Positions 17,228-26,776 of a DNA stretch of 64,000 nt are shown piece by piece (the stretch's first letter is position 1; each line of letters opens with the position of its first letter). The stretch lies in contig DUEZ01000071.1 of the NCBI GenBank assembly GCA_011174825.1, forward strand, positions 1 to 64,000, in the 5' to 3' direction. The notes under the pieces were generated by a model that searched no databases, was not told the origin of the DNA, and was given only the letters and a program-made list of their open reading frames with translations. The DNA is from Anaerolineae bacterium. GTDB taxonomy: Bacteria; Chloroflexota; Anaerolineae; Anaerolineales; E44-bin32. The translations under genes were made by a program, and so were the position numbers.

Positions 17228-18232
17228 ATGAGAGCAATGATTACCGGTGGAACAGGGTTTATCGGTCAACAACTCTCCCGCGGGGCATTACAGAGGGGCT
17301 GGGAGATCACGGTTGTTACTCGCGGCCCAGATTCAGCCGCGTCGCAAATACTGGCAGGTATGGGCGTGACCCTTGTAAAGGGGGATGTAACCGACCGTCG
17401 ATCTTTCCAAGAGGCTTTGGAAGGTTGTTCCCCCGATATTTACTTCCACCTCGCAGGTTGGTATGAATTAGGAATCCCCCGCCGGGCTAAGAGGAGAATG
17501 TGGACCGTTAACGTTGAGGGGCTAGAGAACGCCCTCAGCCTCGCTGCCATTCACGGGATCCCCAAGACCGTTTATACCTCGACTACGACGGCTCTAGGGG
17601 ATACAGGCGGCGAGTTGGTCGATGAGACATTCACCCGCCACTCTCCTCCTTTAAGCTACTATGAGCGCACGAAGTACGAGGCTCACACCCGGGCGCTGCG
17701 ACATCAGTCCTCGGGAGAGCCACTGGTGATCGCCTGCCCAGCCCAGGTGATGGGGCCAGGTGATCACTCTCCCTTTGGGTACTATTCCAGGCTTTTCTTG
17801 CGCGGATTGTTGCCCATGGGTTGGGCACCTGAGGGGGCCTTCACCTTCGGCCATGTAAATGATGTAGCCGAAGGGCTGCTGCTCGCTGGAGAGCGGGGGC
17901 AACCGGGAGAAATATACTTCCTCGCTGGTCAGGTGCTGACAAATCACGAGATGATGCAGATTTGGAGCCAGACCACAGGACGTCGTCCTCCGTCCATCTG
18001 GTTACCACGTTCGTTAGCCATGGCACAAGCGATGTTTACCGCACCGCTCTTGAGAGCCCTCGGTCACCCAGCATTCATCTCACCTGAGGTCGTAAGAAGC
18101 AGCTTTGTGTCTTTTCGTTATCGATCCGATAAAGCGACGGACCAATTAGGGGTGAGCTTTCGATCTGCAGAACAAGCGTGGGAGGAGACATTGCTGGAGG
18201 AGGCTAAGCGAGCAGGTGTGAGCCTCGATTGA
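17228..18232 (+). CDS. NAD(P)-dependent epimerase/dehydratase family (extended SDR)
   Basis: 334 residues from ATG 17228, with AAGAGG 5 nt upstream; an ATG at 17186 is in frame but lacks a ribosome site. The N-terminus has the dinucleotide loop ITGGTGFIGQ, followed by VKGDVTD, and the SDR catalytic pair YERTK (YxxxK) with a Ser/Thr-rich strand VYTSTTTALG before it. The sequence most resembles dihydroflavonol-reductase-like or sterol-dehydrogenase-like SDRs, which reduce a ketone or epimerise a sugar; the substrate is not clear. It is a single gene, convergent with the histidine kinase. Confidence 0.88.
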   Translation: MRAMITGGTGFIGQQLSRGALQRGWEITVVTRGPDSAASQILAGMGVTLVKGDVTDRRSFQEALEGCSPDIYFHLAGWYELGIPRRAKRRMWTVNVEGLENALSLAAIHGIPKTVYTSTTTALGDTGGELVDETFTRHSPPLSYYERTKYEAHTRALRHQSSGEPLVIACPAQVMGPGDHSPFGYYSRLFLRGLLPMGWAPEGAFTFGHVNDVAEGLLLAGERGQPGEIYFLAGQVLTNHEMMQIWSQTTGRRPPSIWLPRSLAMAQAMFTAPLLRALGHPAFISPEVVRSSFVSFRYRSDKATDQLGVSFRSAEQAWEETLLEEAKRAGVSLD

Positions 18233-18260
18233 ACAATATGCCTCGTACTTGATCATAAAC

Positions 18261-18374
18261 GCACAAAAAAAACGCGAGGAGAAGGAATGGATATTTGTGG
18301 GGGGGGGTGTGGGCTGTGCCTACACCATCACATACCGATTCTCCTCTTGCGGTTGACTTTTTTTCAGTGGATTC
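18261..18374. repeat. Element J, copy 1 (imperfect palindrome)
   Basis: The element has GCACAAAAAAAACGCGAGGAG at the left, a G-rich centre, and ATTCTCCTCTTGCGGTTGAC then TTTTTTTCAGTGGATTCA at the right. The same arrangement occurs at 48648-48763. It abuts the stop codon of the histidine kinase gene (18373-18375, minus strand) and lies between two convergent genes, so it could end transcription, but this is not proven. Confidence 0.75.
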
Positions 18375-21300
18375 AAACGTCTTTTGGGAATGGTAGCCAG
18401 ACGATAAATCGCGAACCGTGGCCGGGAACGCCGTTGCTCTCGACCGTGATCCGTCCATTATGACGATCGATGATCTCCTTGCAGATGGCTAGGCCGAGCC
18501 CGGTCCCTGCAGCGGCAGTGACTTGGCTGGCGTGTCCACGGAAGAAACGACGGAAGATCATCGTGATCTCCTCGGGTGGGATACCCAAACCTGTATCAAC
18601 CACCTCAGCCACAACCCACTCACCCTCGGCCCTCGATTTCTTTCCTGTGCGCAGGATGATCTGACCTCCATCCTGTGTGTAGTTCATGGCGTTGGTAAGT
18701 AGGTTGGTGAGCACCTGGGTGATCAGACGCTCATCTCCTCTAATCTCGGGGATGGAGGGATCAGCCTCCAAGCTGAGTGTAAGACCTCGATTCGAGGCGA
18801 GAGTGCGTCGGTCCTCTACCAGCCCAGCAAGCAATTCATTAATGTCCATTGCTGTGGGTTTGAATGGTATTGCATCCGCATCCAATCGGGAGAGGGAGAG
18901 TAGATCATCAATCAGATTTGCAAGGCGCTCGCTTTCTCGGGAAAGTGTCATTAAGTAGCGAGTTACCCTTGCTGGATCCTCGGTGCTCCTGCCTAAGAGA
19001 TCAAGATAAAGACGAATGTTGGTTAGTGGGGTACGCAGTTCGTGGGAAACGTCGGAGACGAATTGTGATTTTATTCTGTCCAGCTCTTTGAGAGCACTGA
19101 TGTCGTGTTGCACACCGACGAAGTTGATCACCTTTCCAGACTGATCCAGTACAGGAGTGATCGTGAGCGCGGCATCGTATTGCGTTTTATCCTTGCGGGC
19201 ATTAACAACTTCTCCACGCCAGGTACGACCGTTGGTGATGGTTTCCCACATCTCGGCGTAGAAGTCTTCAGAGTGATGTCCACTCCTGATAAGGCGTGGT
19301 GTTTCACCTAAGGCTTCCTCAGCCGAGTAGCCATTTAAGCGCTCCCAACTTTGGTTGACGTATTCGATCACCCCATTGGGATCGGTCACCATCACCGCAT
19401 CACCGATGTTGGTCAGCAGTGCATCCAGTCGATCACGTTCAGCTCGAAGGGCTGCCTCCAGTGACTTACGTTCCGAGATGTCAAATATCAGGCCGGTAAC
19501 TCCTTGTGGTTCACCTACTTCATCTACGATCAGACTGGAAGCTACGATAGCAGGGATGCGACGACCGCTTGTCGTAACAAGCTCGATATCATGAACTTCA
19601 CGAGCAGGGCGCTTATGGTGCATACGGTCGTAGAAGCGGTTAAGTAACATATGGTGGATTTCGGGAACGAAGCCCTCATAGCCCGTCACTGGTTTTCCAA
19701 TGAGTTCCTCGGCTGAAATCTCCAACAATTCTGCGAATGCTTGATTGACATAGGTGAACTTGCCTTCGGTATTGATTTGAACAATTCCTGCGAGTGATGT
19801 TTCAACGAGCGCCCTGTAATGGGCTTCGGAGAGCGCCAGTTCACGCGTCCGATCGGCTACCTCGATTTCCAAACGTTGAGCCTGGGCTGCGATCTGGCTG
19901 TACAGATCGGCGTTCTCAAGCGCCACCGCTGCTTGAGAGGCGAAAGCAGTGAGTAAATCCAAATCTGTAGGCGTAAAAGGTCGATTGAAGCCAAGGCGGC
20001 GTACAGTCATCACTCCCATGGTCCGTTGTCGAACTTTGAGCGGGGCTAGAGCCAGACTTTCTGGTTCATGCCCAAGAGGACCGAGAACATATAATCCCCG
20101 TGGATCCTCACGAGGGTCATTTTGGAGAACCGGAACACCATGTTCGGCGACGTAACCCGTGATCCCCTCGCCCACCTCAAGTTCGATCGCCATAATCTCG
20201 TTAGCCTCAGGATCTAACGCTACGAGGCAGCGCAGAACGCCTTTCTCGGGATCGATCAGGTGGATGCGGCTTCCGTCGGCTTCCAATAATGCTTTCGCTT
20301 GTTCTGCGATCATCTGAAGTACAGTCTCGTGATCAAGCAGCGCCGAGATCGATCGAGCGGTGCGAATCAGTGCTTGAGATTCCTCCGCACGCTGGGTTGC
20401 GTCCGTATAAAGCTGGGCGTTTTTGATGGCTATGGCGGACATGCTGGCGATGGCTTGGGCTATCTCCACCGCTTCTTCGTTAAACTGGCGTTTCGTGTCC
20501 AGAATAAACAGCCCTAATCCTCCGATGACATCGTCACCGACGATAAGGGGCACACCAAGAAAAGCATGCACACCGGTGTCTACCCAGGTAGGGATGGCCC
20601 CAGGGTGTTCGCTGTACTCATGTCGCAGGATGGTCTTCCGCTCCTCGATTAACTGCCATATGACACCTTGGCCTCGATGATAAGGTCGTAAGCTCAGTTC
20701 TTCCGGAAGACCCATAATGTAGGGGAAGCGGACGGTTTCCTCCCCTGGATCGAGCAATCCGATTGCACCGGCATCGGCACCGGTCACCTCTGCGGCGAGG
20801 GAGATCACACGCTCTAAGACCACAGGAAGTTCGAGCGCGCTGGCCAGAGCTTCAGCCACCTGATTACGTAGGCGCTCTCGTTCCAAGCTGTCTTCCATCT
20901 TTTTCTGGGTACGGACGTGTCCAAGTGCAATCGAGATGTGATCAGCTAGCGCCGTCACCATGGGAATATCTGCTGAAGAGAGCCAGTTCGCAGTAAAGCT
21001 GATGGTCCCTAACGGGCGGTCAGCGAGGATCAAGGGAGCAATGATCGCAGGTTGCTCGCTACCAAGAATATTCATGATCCGTGAAAGTAAGGGACGCAGA
21101 CCCTTGGGTAGGATCTGATGGATCGTATCGGTCTGGTCCGTTGTGAAGAGGGCCTCACCTGTAGAAAGGACTTCGCGATAAATCTCGACTTCTTGTGGAT
21201 CGAAGCGAAATCCTGCAATCTGCAATCCGGTCAGTCTTCGGAGCATGCTCTCCGCGGATTGGCTAATCGGGCGAGTTTGGATCTCCAATTCACCCTCAGG

Positions 21301-21486
21301 GGTTAACAGTGCCAATGTGCCTCTTAACTTTAATCGACGCAACTCCTCCGTCACAGCTCGAAAAACGTCACTTTCGCTCGAGGTCGCCCTACGCGTAACC
21401 TCCGCAGCGGCGCGCAATGCTGACGCCCACATCGACTCGATCTCAGGTCGGCGCTGGACTTGCTCGGATTTGTGAAATATCCCCAT
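18373..21486 (-). CDS. Multi-sensor (GAF/PAS) sensor histidine kinase
   Basis: 1037 residues without membrane segments, so a cytoplasmic sensor. Three GAF-like domains fill about 25-530 (repeated patterns such as GVIWQLIEERKTI and GITGYVAEHGVPVL), then a short coiled coil (IAAQAQRLEIEVADRTREL), two PAS domains (about 545-670 and 680-795), HisKA with the H box VSDVSHELRTP (about 808) and HATPase_c with NLLTNAMNYT, DTGLGIPPEE and GTGLGLAICKEI. It should autophosphorylate on the H-box His and pass phosphate to an unlinked response regulator, since none is encoded beside it. GAF and PAS ligands are unknown. The next minus-strand gene downstream is the cyclase regulator, beyond the plus-strand SDR gene, so they are not one operon. 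Confidence 0.95.
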   Translation of the reverse strand: MGIFHKSEQVQRRPEIESMWASALRAAAEVTRRATSSESDVFRAVTEELRRLKLRGTLALLTPEGELEIQTRPISQSAESMLRRLTGLQIAGFRFDPQEVEIYREVLSTGEALFTTDQTDTIHQILPKGLRPLLSRIMNILGSEQPAIIAPLILADRPLGTISFTANWLSSADIPMVTALADHISIALGHVRTQKKMEDSLERERLRNQVAEALASALELPVVLERVISLAAEVTGADAGAIGLLDPGEETVRFPYIMGLPEELSLRPYHRGQGVIWQLIEERKTILRHEYSEHPGAIPTWVDTGVHAFLGVPLIVGDDVIGGLGLFILDTKRQFNEEAVEIAQAIASMSAIAIKNAQLYTDATQRAEESQALIRTARSISALLDHETVLQMIAEQAKALLEADGSRIHLIDPEKGVLRCLVALDPEANEIMAIELEVGEGITGYVAEHGVPVLQNDPREDPRGLYVLGPLGHEPESLALAPLKVRQRTMGVMTVRRLGFNRPFTPTDLDLLTAFASQAAVALENADLYSQIAAQAQRLEIEVADRTRELALSEAHYRALVETSLAGIVQINTEGKFTYVNQAFAELLEISAEELIGKPVTGYEGFVPEIHHMLLNRFYDRMHHKRPAREVHDIELVTTSGRRIPAIVASSLIVDEVGEPQGVTGLIFDISERKSLEAALRAERDRLDALLTNIGDAVMVTDPNGVIEYVNQSWERLNGYSAEEALGETPRLIRSGHHSEDFYAEMWETITNGRTWRGEVVNARKDKTQYDAALTITPVLDQSGKVINFVGVQHDISALKELDRIKSQFVSDVSHELRTPLTNIRLYLDLLGRSTEDPARVTRYLMTLSRESERLANLIDDLLSLSRLDADAIPFKPTAMDINELLAGLVEDRRTLASNRGLTLSLEADPSIPEIRGDERLITQVLTNLLTNAMNYTQDGGQIILRTGKKSRAEGEWVVAEVVDTGLGIPPEEITMIFRRFFRGHASQVTAAAGTGLGLAICKEIIDRHNGRITVESNGVPGHGSRFIVWLPFPKDV

Positions 21487-21591
21487 TGAGGCTGCCTTCG
21501 AGGTAGTGTATCACGGAACGATTTCAGCCACAGATAGGACGGAGGTGACAAGGGAAAAGCCAGAGGGAGTCTCCACCCTCTCACAAAAATA

Positions 21592-21812
21592 GAAAGGACA
21601 GGGTGAGGGTGAACTCCATCAGTTGACCTCCCCTCACCCTGGCCCTCTCCCCATCGGGGAGAGGGAATCTGCACCCTCTCCCTTTTTGGGATAGGGCGGG
21701 GGTGAGGGTGAATTTCATCAGTTAACCTCCCCTCACCCTGACCCTCTCCCCATCGGGGAGAGGGAATCTGCACCTTCTCCCTTTTTGGGAGAGGGCGGGG
21801 GTGGGGGGAGAG
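21592..21812. repeat. Family A repeats, about two tandem 99-bp units
   Basis: Two units start with TGAGGGTGAA at 21604 and 21703 (period 99). Each contains CCCCTCACCCTGNCCCTCTC, CATCGGGGAGAGGGAATCTG and CTCTCCCTTTTTGGGA. A hypothetical minus-strand reading frame over this stretch is only repeat translation and was not annotated. Confidence 0.9.
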
Positions 21813-21849
21813 ACCTCCCGTCGTCTCCCCTCCTCCTGGACATTCCTCC

Positions 21850-21894
21850 TTGACATGCACATCAAATCGTGATAGAGTGCTCTATATAATAGAG
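21850..21894 (+). promoter_or_regulatory. Promoter with palindromic operator candidate before the ABC operon
   Basis: TTGACA at 21850-21855 is followed after 17 bp by TAGAGT (21873-21878). Directly after it lies the perfect inverted repeat CTCTAT-ATA-ATAGAG (21880-21894), itself flanked by more AGAG/CTCT half sites. The palindrome overlaps the expected transcription start and is a natural site for the winged-helix regulator encoded 650 bp downstream. This is inference from position. Confidence 0.5.
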
Positions 21895-21950
21895 TTCTCT
21901 GTATTAGAGAAAGTGAATACGCCTCACCCCAGGATTCGGAGGGCAGCAGA

Positions 21951-22511
21951 ATGGATGTCTCTCAACAGGAAGCCAAGGAATCCTTACAAGCCATCCAAGA
22001 TGTCGCTGTTCACATGCGGAGAAACGTCGCCCGTTCCGGGTCCCCTTATTTCATGGTTTTATGGGGAGCGGTCTGGTTTCTGGGCTTTCTAACTAGTCAT
22101 TTTGTCGATGCGAACTATCTGGGTTGGGTCTGGATGCCCCTGGTAGCCCTAGGAACAGTCTCCTCTGCATATCTTGGTTACCGTTTCAGATCTAAAGTGC
22201 GGTCGCAAATCGATATCCGTTTCACCTATCTCTGGTTAGCCATCATGACTTATAGCGCGATTTGGATGTGGCTCGCACAACCCAGAACCGGAGCACAAGC
22301 TTCAGTGCTCATCACCTGTTTCATCATGTTTGCTTATGTGATCATCGGCCTGTGGATGGAGCGTATAGCTGCGTGGGTAGGCCTGATCGTGACGGCCTTT
22401 GCCATTCTGGTCTATGCCCTTATCCCTGAATATTACTTCCTGTCCATGTCGTTTCTTGGAGGAGGCACCCTAATGCTCAGCGGTTTCTATATCCTTCGCA
22501 AGTGGAAGTGA
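21951..22511 (+). CDS. Small membrane protein of unknown function
   Basis: 186 residues. A soluble N-terminal helix (about 1-28, QQEAKESLQAIQDVAVHMRRN) is followed by five or so hydrophobic segments (about 30-50, 56-78, 92-112, 120-140, 145-170), ending in a short basic tail RKWK. I do not recognise the family. It is the first gene behind the promoter and is 28 bp before the winged-helix regulator, so it probably belongs to the ABC exporter operon, either as a sensor or an accessory membrane part. Confidence 0.75.
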   Translation: MDVSQQEAKESLQAIQDVAVHMRRNVARSGSPYFMVLWGAVWFLGFLTSHFVDANYLGWVWMPLVALGTVSSAYLGYRFRSKVRSQIDIRFTYLWLAIMTYSAIWMWLAQPRTGAQASVLITCFIMFAYVIIGLWMERIAAWVGLIVTAFAILVYALIPEYYFLSMSFLGGGTLMLSGFYILRKWK

Positions 22512-22539
22512 GAGCGGTTTTATCAGAGAGGTTTGTCTC

Positions 22540-22857
22540 GTGGCGATTTTAAATGAGCTCATCCACCAACCCGTTCGATTGCGGATTATGGCGGCTCTCG
22601 TTTCAGTGGATGACGACTCTCAGTTGGAGTTTACCTATCTGCGTGATCTACTCGAACTTACCGACGGCAACTTGGGAGCGCACCTACGCAAGCTGGAAGA
22701 AGCAGGCTACGTTCAATTGGTGAAAACATTCGTTGCGCGCAAGCCACGAACCTATGTGGTTATCACATCCCAGGGACAACGTGCCTTCGGAGAACATGTC
22801 GCTGCGTTGGAGGCCATCGTCCATACAGGCGAGATTCAGGAGAAGGGTGATGAGTAA
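22540..22857 (+). CDS. Winged-helix transcriptional regulator
   Basis: 105 residues from GTG 22540 (AGAGAGG 8 nt before). It is one winged-helix domain: HQPVRLRIMAALVS (helix 1), FTYLRDLLELTDGNLGAHLRKLEEAGYVQLVK (helix-turn-helix) and the wing RKPRTYVVITSQGQRAF. It belongs to the MarR/ArsR-like group often placed beside ABC exporter genes. Likely a local repressor that binds the AGAG/CTCT palindrome at 21880-21894 and controls its own operon; the effector is unknown. Confidence 0.88.
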   Translation: MAILNELIHQPVRLRIMAALVSVDDDSQLEFTYLRDLLELTDGNLGAHLRKLEEAGYVQLVKTFVARKPRTYVVITSQGQRAFGEHVAALEAIVHTGEIQEKGDE

Positions 22858-22952
22858 ATGGTCACCGATAAGACAACCTGTTGGGATCGCATCATCTTTC
22901 TTCCCGCTATGAGAGCGTTGGTCAACTCCCAACGAGCCCAAAGGAGATTCAA

Positions 22953-23867
22953 ATGTCTGTCGTGATTGAGGTCGTCGGATTACGGAAAAGCTATGACGAT
23001 GTCGTCGCCGTGGACAACATATCCTTTGAAGTCCACGAGGGGGAAATCTTTGGCATGGTGGGCCCAAATGGCGCGGGGAAGACGACGACGATCGAATGTA
23101 TCGAAGGGTTGCGCCAACGTGATAGCGGTAATGTCAACCTCTTCGGGGTGGACCCAGACGTGTCACATTCAAAGCTTGCAGAACGAATCGGCATTCAACT
23201 GCAGGAATCCGCACTTCCGGCGCGAATTCGTGTGCGAGAAGCTATGTCGCTCTTCGGATCGTTCTACGCTTCACAGGCCGACAGTGATGAACTGCTTGAT
23301 CGTCTAGGTTTAACTGAAAAGCGATCAGCATCCTTCTCTAAGCTATCCGGAGGGCAGAAGCAACGCCTCTTCATCGCCTTAGCGTTGATCAACCGACCAG
23401 AGGTGGTCTTCTTTGATGAGCTCACCACCGGGCTTGATCCCCAAGCGCGGCGTGCGATGTGGGATCTGGTGCGTCAAATCCGGGATGAGGGCCACACCGT
23501 CTTCCTCACCACGCATTTCATGGAGGAGGCCGAGCGGCTCTGTGACCGGGTTTTGATCCTTGACCGCGGCAAGATCGTCGCCCTCGATACGCCGGAGGCT
23601 CTGATCAGTTCCTTGGAGATGGAGAAACGCATTGTTTTGACCCTCCCCAGCGCTCCTGATAAACTGCCATTGTCAGACCTGCCCCAAGTTGATCGTATTG
23701 AACATAGTGGAGACCGCGTCGTGGTCTATGGCCACGGCGAACGTTTCGCCGGTCCGGTGATCACCGCGTTAGAGCACGCCGGGATCGATTTTCTAGATGT
23801 CCGCACCGAACAACCAAACTTGGACGATGTTTTCCTGGCGCTCACTGGCCGGGAGATGCGGGAGTAG
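22953..23867 (+). CDS. ABC-2 type exporter ATP-binding protein
   Basis: 304 residues from ATG 22953, chosen for AAGGAG 6 nt upstream; an upstream ATG at 22881 adds 24 poorly conserved residues. Walker A GPNGAGKTTT (about residues 38-47), Q-loop IQLQESALP, signature LSGGQKQRL, Walker B VVFFDELTTGLD and H-loop LTTHFMEEAE are all present. The C-terminal extension is the one seen in DrrA/CcmA-type ATPases of drug or lipid exporters. It pairs with the permease that starts 1 bp after its stop. Substrate unknown. Confidence 0.95.
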   Translation: MSVVIEVVGLRKSYDDVVAVDNISFEVHEGEIFGMVGPNGAGKTTTIECIEGLRQRDSGNVNLFGVDPDVSHSKLAERIGIQLQESALPARIRVREAMSLFGSFYASQADSDELLDRLGLTEKRSASFSKLSGGQKQRLFIALALINRPEVVFFDELTTGLDPQARRAMWDLVRQIRDEGHTVFLTTHFMEEAERLCDRVLILDRGKIVALDTPEALISSLEMEKRIVLTLPSAPDKLPLSDLPQVDRIEHSGDRVVVYGHGERFAGPVITALEHAGIDFLDVRTEQPNLDDVFLALTGREMRE

Positions 23868-23868
23868 G

Positions 23869-24615
23869 ATGATGAGAGGTCTATTGCAACTTACTATCAT
23901 GAGTTTCAAACTTTACCTGAGAGAGCCGATTGCTACCTTCTTCACTCTAGCCTTTCCGCCCTTGTTGGTCCTGCTCTTCGGCGCCATGTATGGTAATAAC
24001 CCCGAGCCTATGTACGGGGGATATGGGACGATGGACATCACCATGCCTGCGTATACTGCACTCATCCTGGGAACGATCGGGCTGCTCGGGATTCCCATCA
24101 CCACGAGCGGATATCGCGAACTGGGCGTGCTGCGGCGCTTCCGTGCGACACCCATGCGTCCCCTCACATACATCGCGGCTGACCTGCTGACCAATCTTAC
24201 GATGACGCTGCTTGGAATGGCCATTTTGATCGGCGTTGGTTGGGCACTTTACCGTGTACGCTTTGAGGGGCAGGTGTTGAGTGTGTTCGTCGCTGTTGTC
24301 TTCAGTGGGCTGACGATGTTTGCGATAGGATATCTCATTGCCAGTCTTGCGCCAGGAGCTCGAACGGCTCAAGTCATCGGGATGGTGATTTTTTATCCGA
24401 TGATGTTTCTCTCCGGAGCCAGCGTCCCGCTTGAAGTGATGCCGGAGGGCGTGAGACGCATTTCCGATTTCCTACCCTTGACCCACGTGGTAACCTTGTT
24501 GCGTGGTCTATGGTTTGGCGAGGCATGGGGGGAGCACCTCACCGAAGTCATCATTCTGGGCGGTATCTTAGTGGTCGGCGCTGCGTTGGCGGCACGTTTC
24601 TTCCGTTGGGAGTGA
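23869..24615 (+). CDS. ABC-2 type exporter permease
   Basis: 248 residues with six hydrophobic segments in the ABC-2 membrane layout: one after a short N-terminal coupling helix (FKLYLREPIATFF), a pair around PAYTALILGTIGLLG, two around YIAADLLTNLTMTLLGM, and two in the last third with FYPMMFLSGASVPLEVMPEG, the typical ABC-2 signature. ATG 23869 and ATG 23872 are adjacent; GGGAG lies at 23860-23864. It forms the exporter channel with the ATPase encoded just before it. Confidence 0.93.
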   Translation: MMRGLLQLTIMSFKLYLREPIATFFTLAFPPLLVLLFGAMYGNNPEPMYGGYGTMDITMPAYTALILGTIGLLGIPITTSGYRELGVLRRFRATPMRPLTYIAADLLTNLTMTLLGMAILIGVGWALYRVRFEGQVLSVFVAVVFSGLTMFAIGYLIASLAPGARTAQVIGMVIFYPMMFLSGASVPLEVMPEGVRRISDFLPLTHVVTLLRGLWFGEAWGEHLTEVIILGGILVVGAALAARFFRWE

Positions 24616-24707
24616 TTCTCAAACCCTCGTCAATTCGTGGCTTGCTCACCATTGCGATGAATGACCCCAGCAACATGGACCTGTAATCTAACACATGAGG
24701 AAAAACG

Positions 24708-25160
24708 ATGCGCCCATCAACAAGCCAAGCATCCCAAGATGAACGCCTCCTTGCAGCCGTTGCTCATGGTGCGGCAATGCTCCCGTTCTTCGGCATTATC
24801 GTGCCTTTATACATATGGATCACACAGAAAGATTGGTCGAAGTGTGTCCGTTTCCACGCGATCCAAGCGCTGATCCACCAGATGGTCTTACCCGCTGCCA
24901 CCCTGGCGGTGTATCTTGTAGGGGTCTGGGGTTTTTATGGCACTTTAATGAGCAGACTACTCACAGGTCCATATGGCACGCTTCCAACTGGGATGCTTGC
25001 ACTGCGATGCATTTTGGTTATTGGCGTTCTTGGTGGTTGGGGGCTCACGATCACCCTAGGCCTGATGGGTATGTCACGCACGCTTGCTGGGCGCGACTTC
25101 CTCTACCCATTTATTGGGCGCTGGGTGGCCTCCCACATCAATGAAGGAGAGATCTCCTGA
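24708..25160 (+). CDS. DUF4870/Tic20-like membrane protein
   Basis: 150 residues with four predicted membrane helices. The opening SQDERLLAAVAHGAAMLPFFG, then PLYIWITQKDWSKCVRFHAIQALIHQ, follows the DUF4870 pattern (a DER-x5-AHG start, a short W-x-x-K/QKD turn and a conserved F-H-A-x-Q-A helix). Function of the family is unknown. It may be the last gene of the exporter operon, 92 bp after the permease. Confidence 0.82.
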   Translation: MRPSTSQASQDERLLAAVAHGAAMLPFFGIIVPLYIWITQKDWSKCVRFHAIQALIHQMVLPAATLAVYLVGVWGFYGTLMSRLLTGPYGTLPTGMLALRCILVIGVLGGWGLTITLGLMGMSRTLAGRDFLYPFIGRWVASHINEGEIS

Positions 25161-25709
25161 GAACGATGCATTCTCAAGGCAGGGATTAAGTCCAAAAGAT
25201 CAGCCTTTACTGTCCTTCAAGCCCTGTCCTGAACCTATATAATGGCTGCGGAACAAAGCGTAGGGGCAACTCATGCCGTCTCGCGGCACGAACGGTGAAT
25301 TGCTCCTACATCATTGGCAAGTAGGGTCGCTCAGAATGACACAACACTGAGCTTCACAATATACACCTCCTAACATTTTTTATTTGAAGGGGCAAATGGC
25401 CATTCGCCCCTACTCTCTCCAGATTTCATCCCGAATTCCTCAGCTTTGCTCGGGCAGTGTCCTACCTGCCCCGAGCCATGTCCTGCGCTTGCTGAGGGGA
25501 TCCTGTCGAAGGATCGGCAATGGAGGTCGGTGCAGAGCTTGTGCACGCTAAATTCATCCTCACACAACCCCGATCCAGCCTACCGTTCGCCCGATTCCTG
25601 ATCCCTTATCCCTTATTCCTGATCCCCAATCCTCCCCCCATTTCCTCCTTTACACTCCCATATGAAGCGGTTACACTCCTGCATGACAGTGTTTTTAGGA
25701 GGTAAGTTG
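25161..25709. repeat. Intergenic region with a short family D element and other repeats
   Basis: At 25260-25311 lies a 52-bp internally deleted form of family D: GTAGGGGCAACTCATGCCGT joined to GCACGAACGGTGAATTGCTC. Further on are fragments of the GGGGCA...TGCCCC type (about 25388-25411), GTCGAAGGAT-type sequence (25500-25520) and a run of CTGATCCCTTATCCCTTATT (25599-25620). No gene seen. Confidence 0.75.
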
Positions 25710-26711
25710 ATGTCCTTGTTTGCAAACTGGCGGGAAGTCATAAATACCGCCAACCTTTCGCCCGACAAAGAGATGGATCCTGTCAGCCGTTGGCTGATTA
25801 TCACCCGGGCTGCGGTATTCTCGATGACAGCCACCTCGGGGTTGATCGGTGGCCTGCTTGCCGTCGCGATCGCGAGCCAAGTGAACTGGTTGAATTTCGC
25901 CTTGGCTGTGATCGGACTTGTGATCGCTCACGCGTCAAACAATATGATCAACGATTTCTTCGACCTTGAAGCTGGTGTGGATACCGATGAGTACACCCGT
26001 GCTCAATACGCACCCCACCCTGTGCTGAGCGGGATGATCTCCAAACGAGGGCTGCAAAGTGCGATTCTCCTCGTCAATCTCCTTGATGCCGCTATCTTGC
26101 TTTATTTTGTGTTAACCGTCGACTGGCGTGTGATGATCTTCGCGTTGTTGGGCCTGTTCATTAGCGTATTCTACGTCGCACCACCGATAAGACTCAAGCA
26201 CCATGGTTTGGGAGAGCCGGGGGTGTTTTTGGTCTGGGGTCCTCTGATGATCGGTGGCACATACTATGTAACCGCAGGTGCACTTCCCCCACCGGGTGTT
26301 TGGTTAGCTTGTGTACCTTACGCGCTGGTGGTGACGACGGTGCTTATCGGTAAGCACATCGATAAAATCGAAGCCGATCGCGAGAAAGGCATCCGTACGA
26401 TACCTGTGATCTTTGGCGCCCGAGCTTCCTTGTGGTTGAATGTGGCCATGATGGTGGGTTATTATCTCGTGATCTTGGCCCTCGTCCTCACCGGAACGCT
26501 CGGCATATGGGTGCTCTTGGTTGCATTCGCCGTCCCGCGCTTGTGGCAGGTGATTAAGATCTATCGTGAGCCACGACCATCTGAACCACCGCCGGACTAT
26601 CCCGTTTGGCCACTGTGGTTCGTCTCCGCAGCCTTCTACCACAACAAGTTGGCCGGTGGCTTGTTCGTTTTAGGTCTGATTCTAAATTTGATCATTCCCT
26701 TGACGCTGTAG
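25710..26711 (+). CDS. UbiA-family prenyltransferase (MenA-like)
   Basis: 333 residues from ATG 25710 with a strong site TTTAGGAGGT 7 nt upstream; the in-frame ATG at 25662 has none. About eight or nine membrane helices. Both Asp-rich motifs are visible: NDFFDLEAGVDTDEY (NDxxDxxxD, about residues 88-102) and DKIEADREKGIRTIP (about 219-233). UbiA enzymes move a prenyl chain to an aromatic ring in the membrane; the sequence fits the 1,4-dihydroxy-2-naphthoate group best, so menaquinone synthesis is the likely role, but the acceptor is inferred. It is a single gene, convergent with the DHOD-like gene. Confidence 0.88.
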   Translation: MSLFANWREVINTANLSPDKEMDPVSRWLIITRAAVFSMTATSGLIGGLLAVAIASQVNWLNFALAVIGLVIAHASNNMINDFFDLEAGVDTDEYTRAQYAPHPVLSGMISKRGLQSAILLVNLLDAAILLYFVLTVDWRVMIFALLGLFISVFYVAPPIRLKHHGLGEPGVFLVWGPLMIGGTYYVTAGALPPPGVWLACVPYALVVTTVLIGKHIDKIEADREKGIRTIPVIFGARASLWLNVAMMVGYYLVILALVLTGTLGIWVLLVAFAVPRLWQVIKIYREPRPSEPPPDYPVWPLWFVSAAFYHNKLAGGLFVLGLILNLIIPLTL

Positions 26712-26776
26712 GGGGGGTGAGCGGCTGATTTCAGCAACCAGGTAGAAACGACAGAGATCTGATATTAAAAGAATTA

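Noticed and set aside
21351-21860. A minus-strand open frame rich in PHPRP and GEGQGEG repeats
   Set aside because: It is translated family A repeat sequence plus part of the histidine kinase gene on a shifted frame; the low-complexity peptide is what the GGGGAGAGGG repeats encode.
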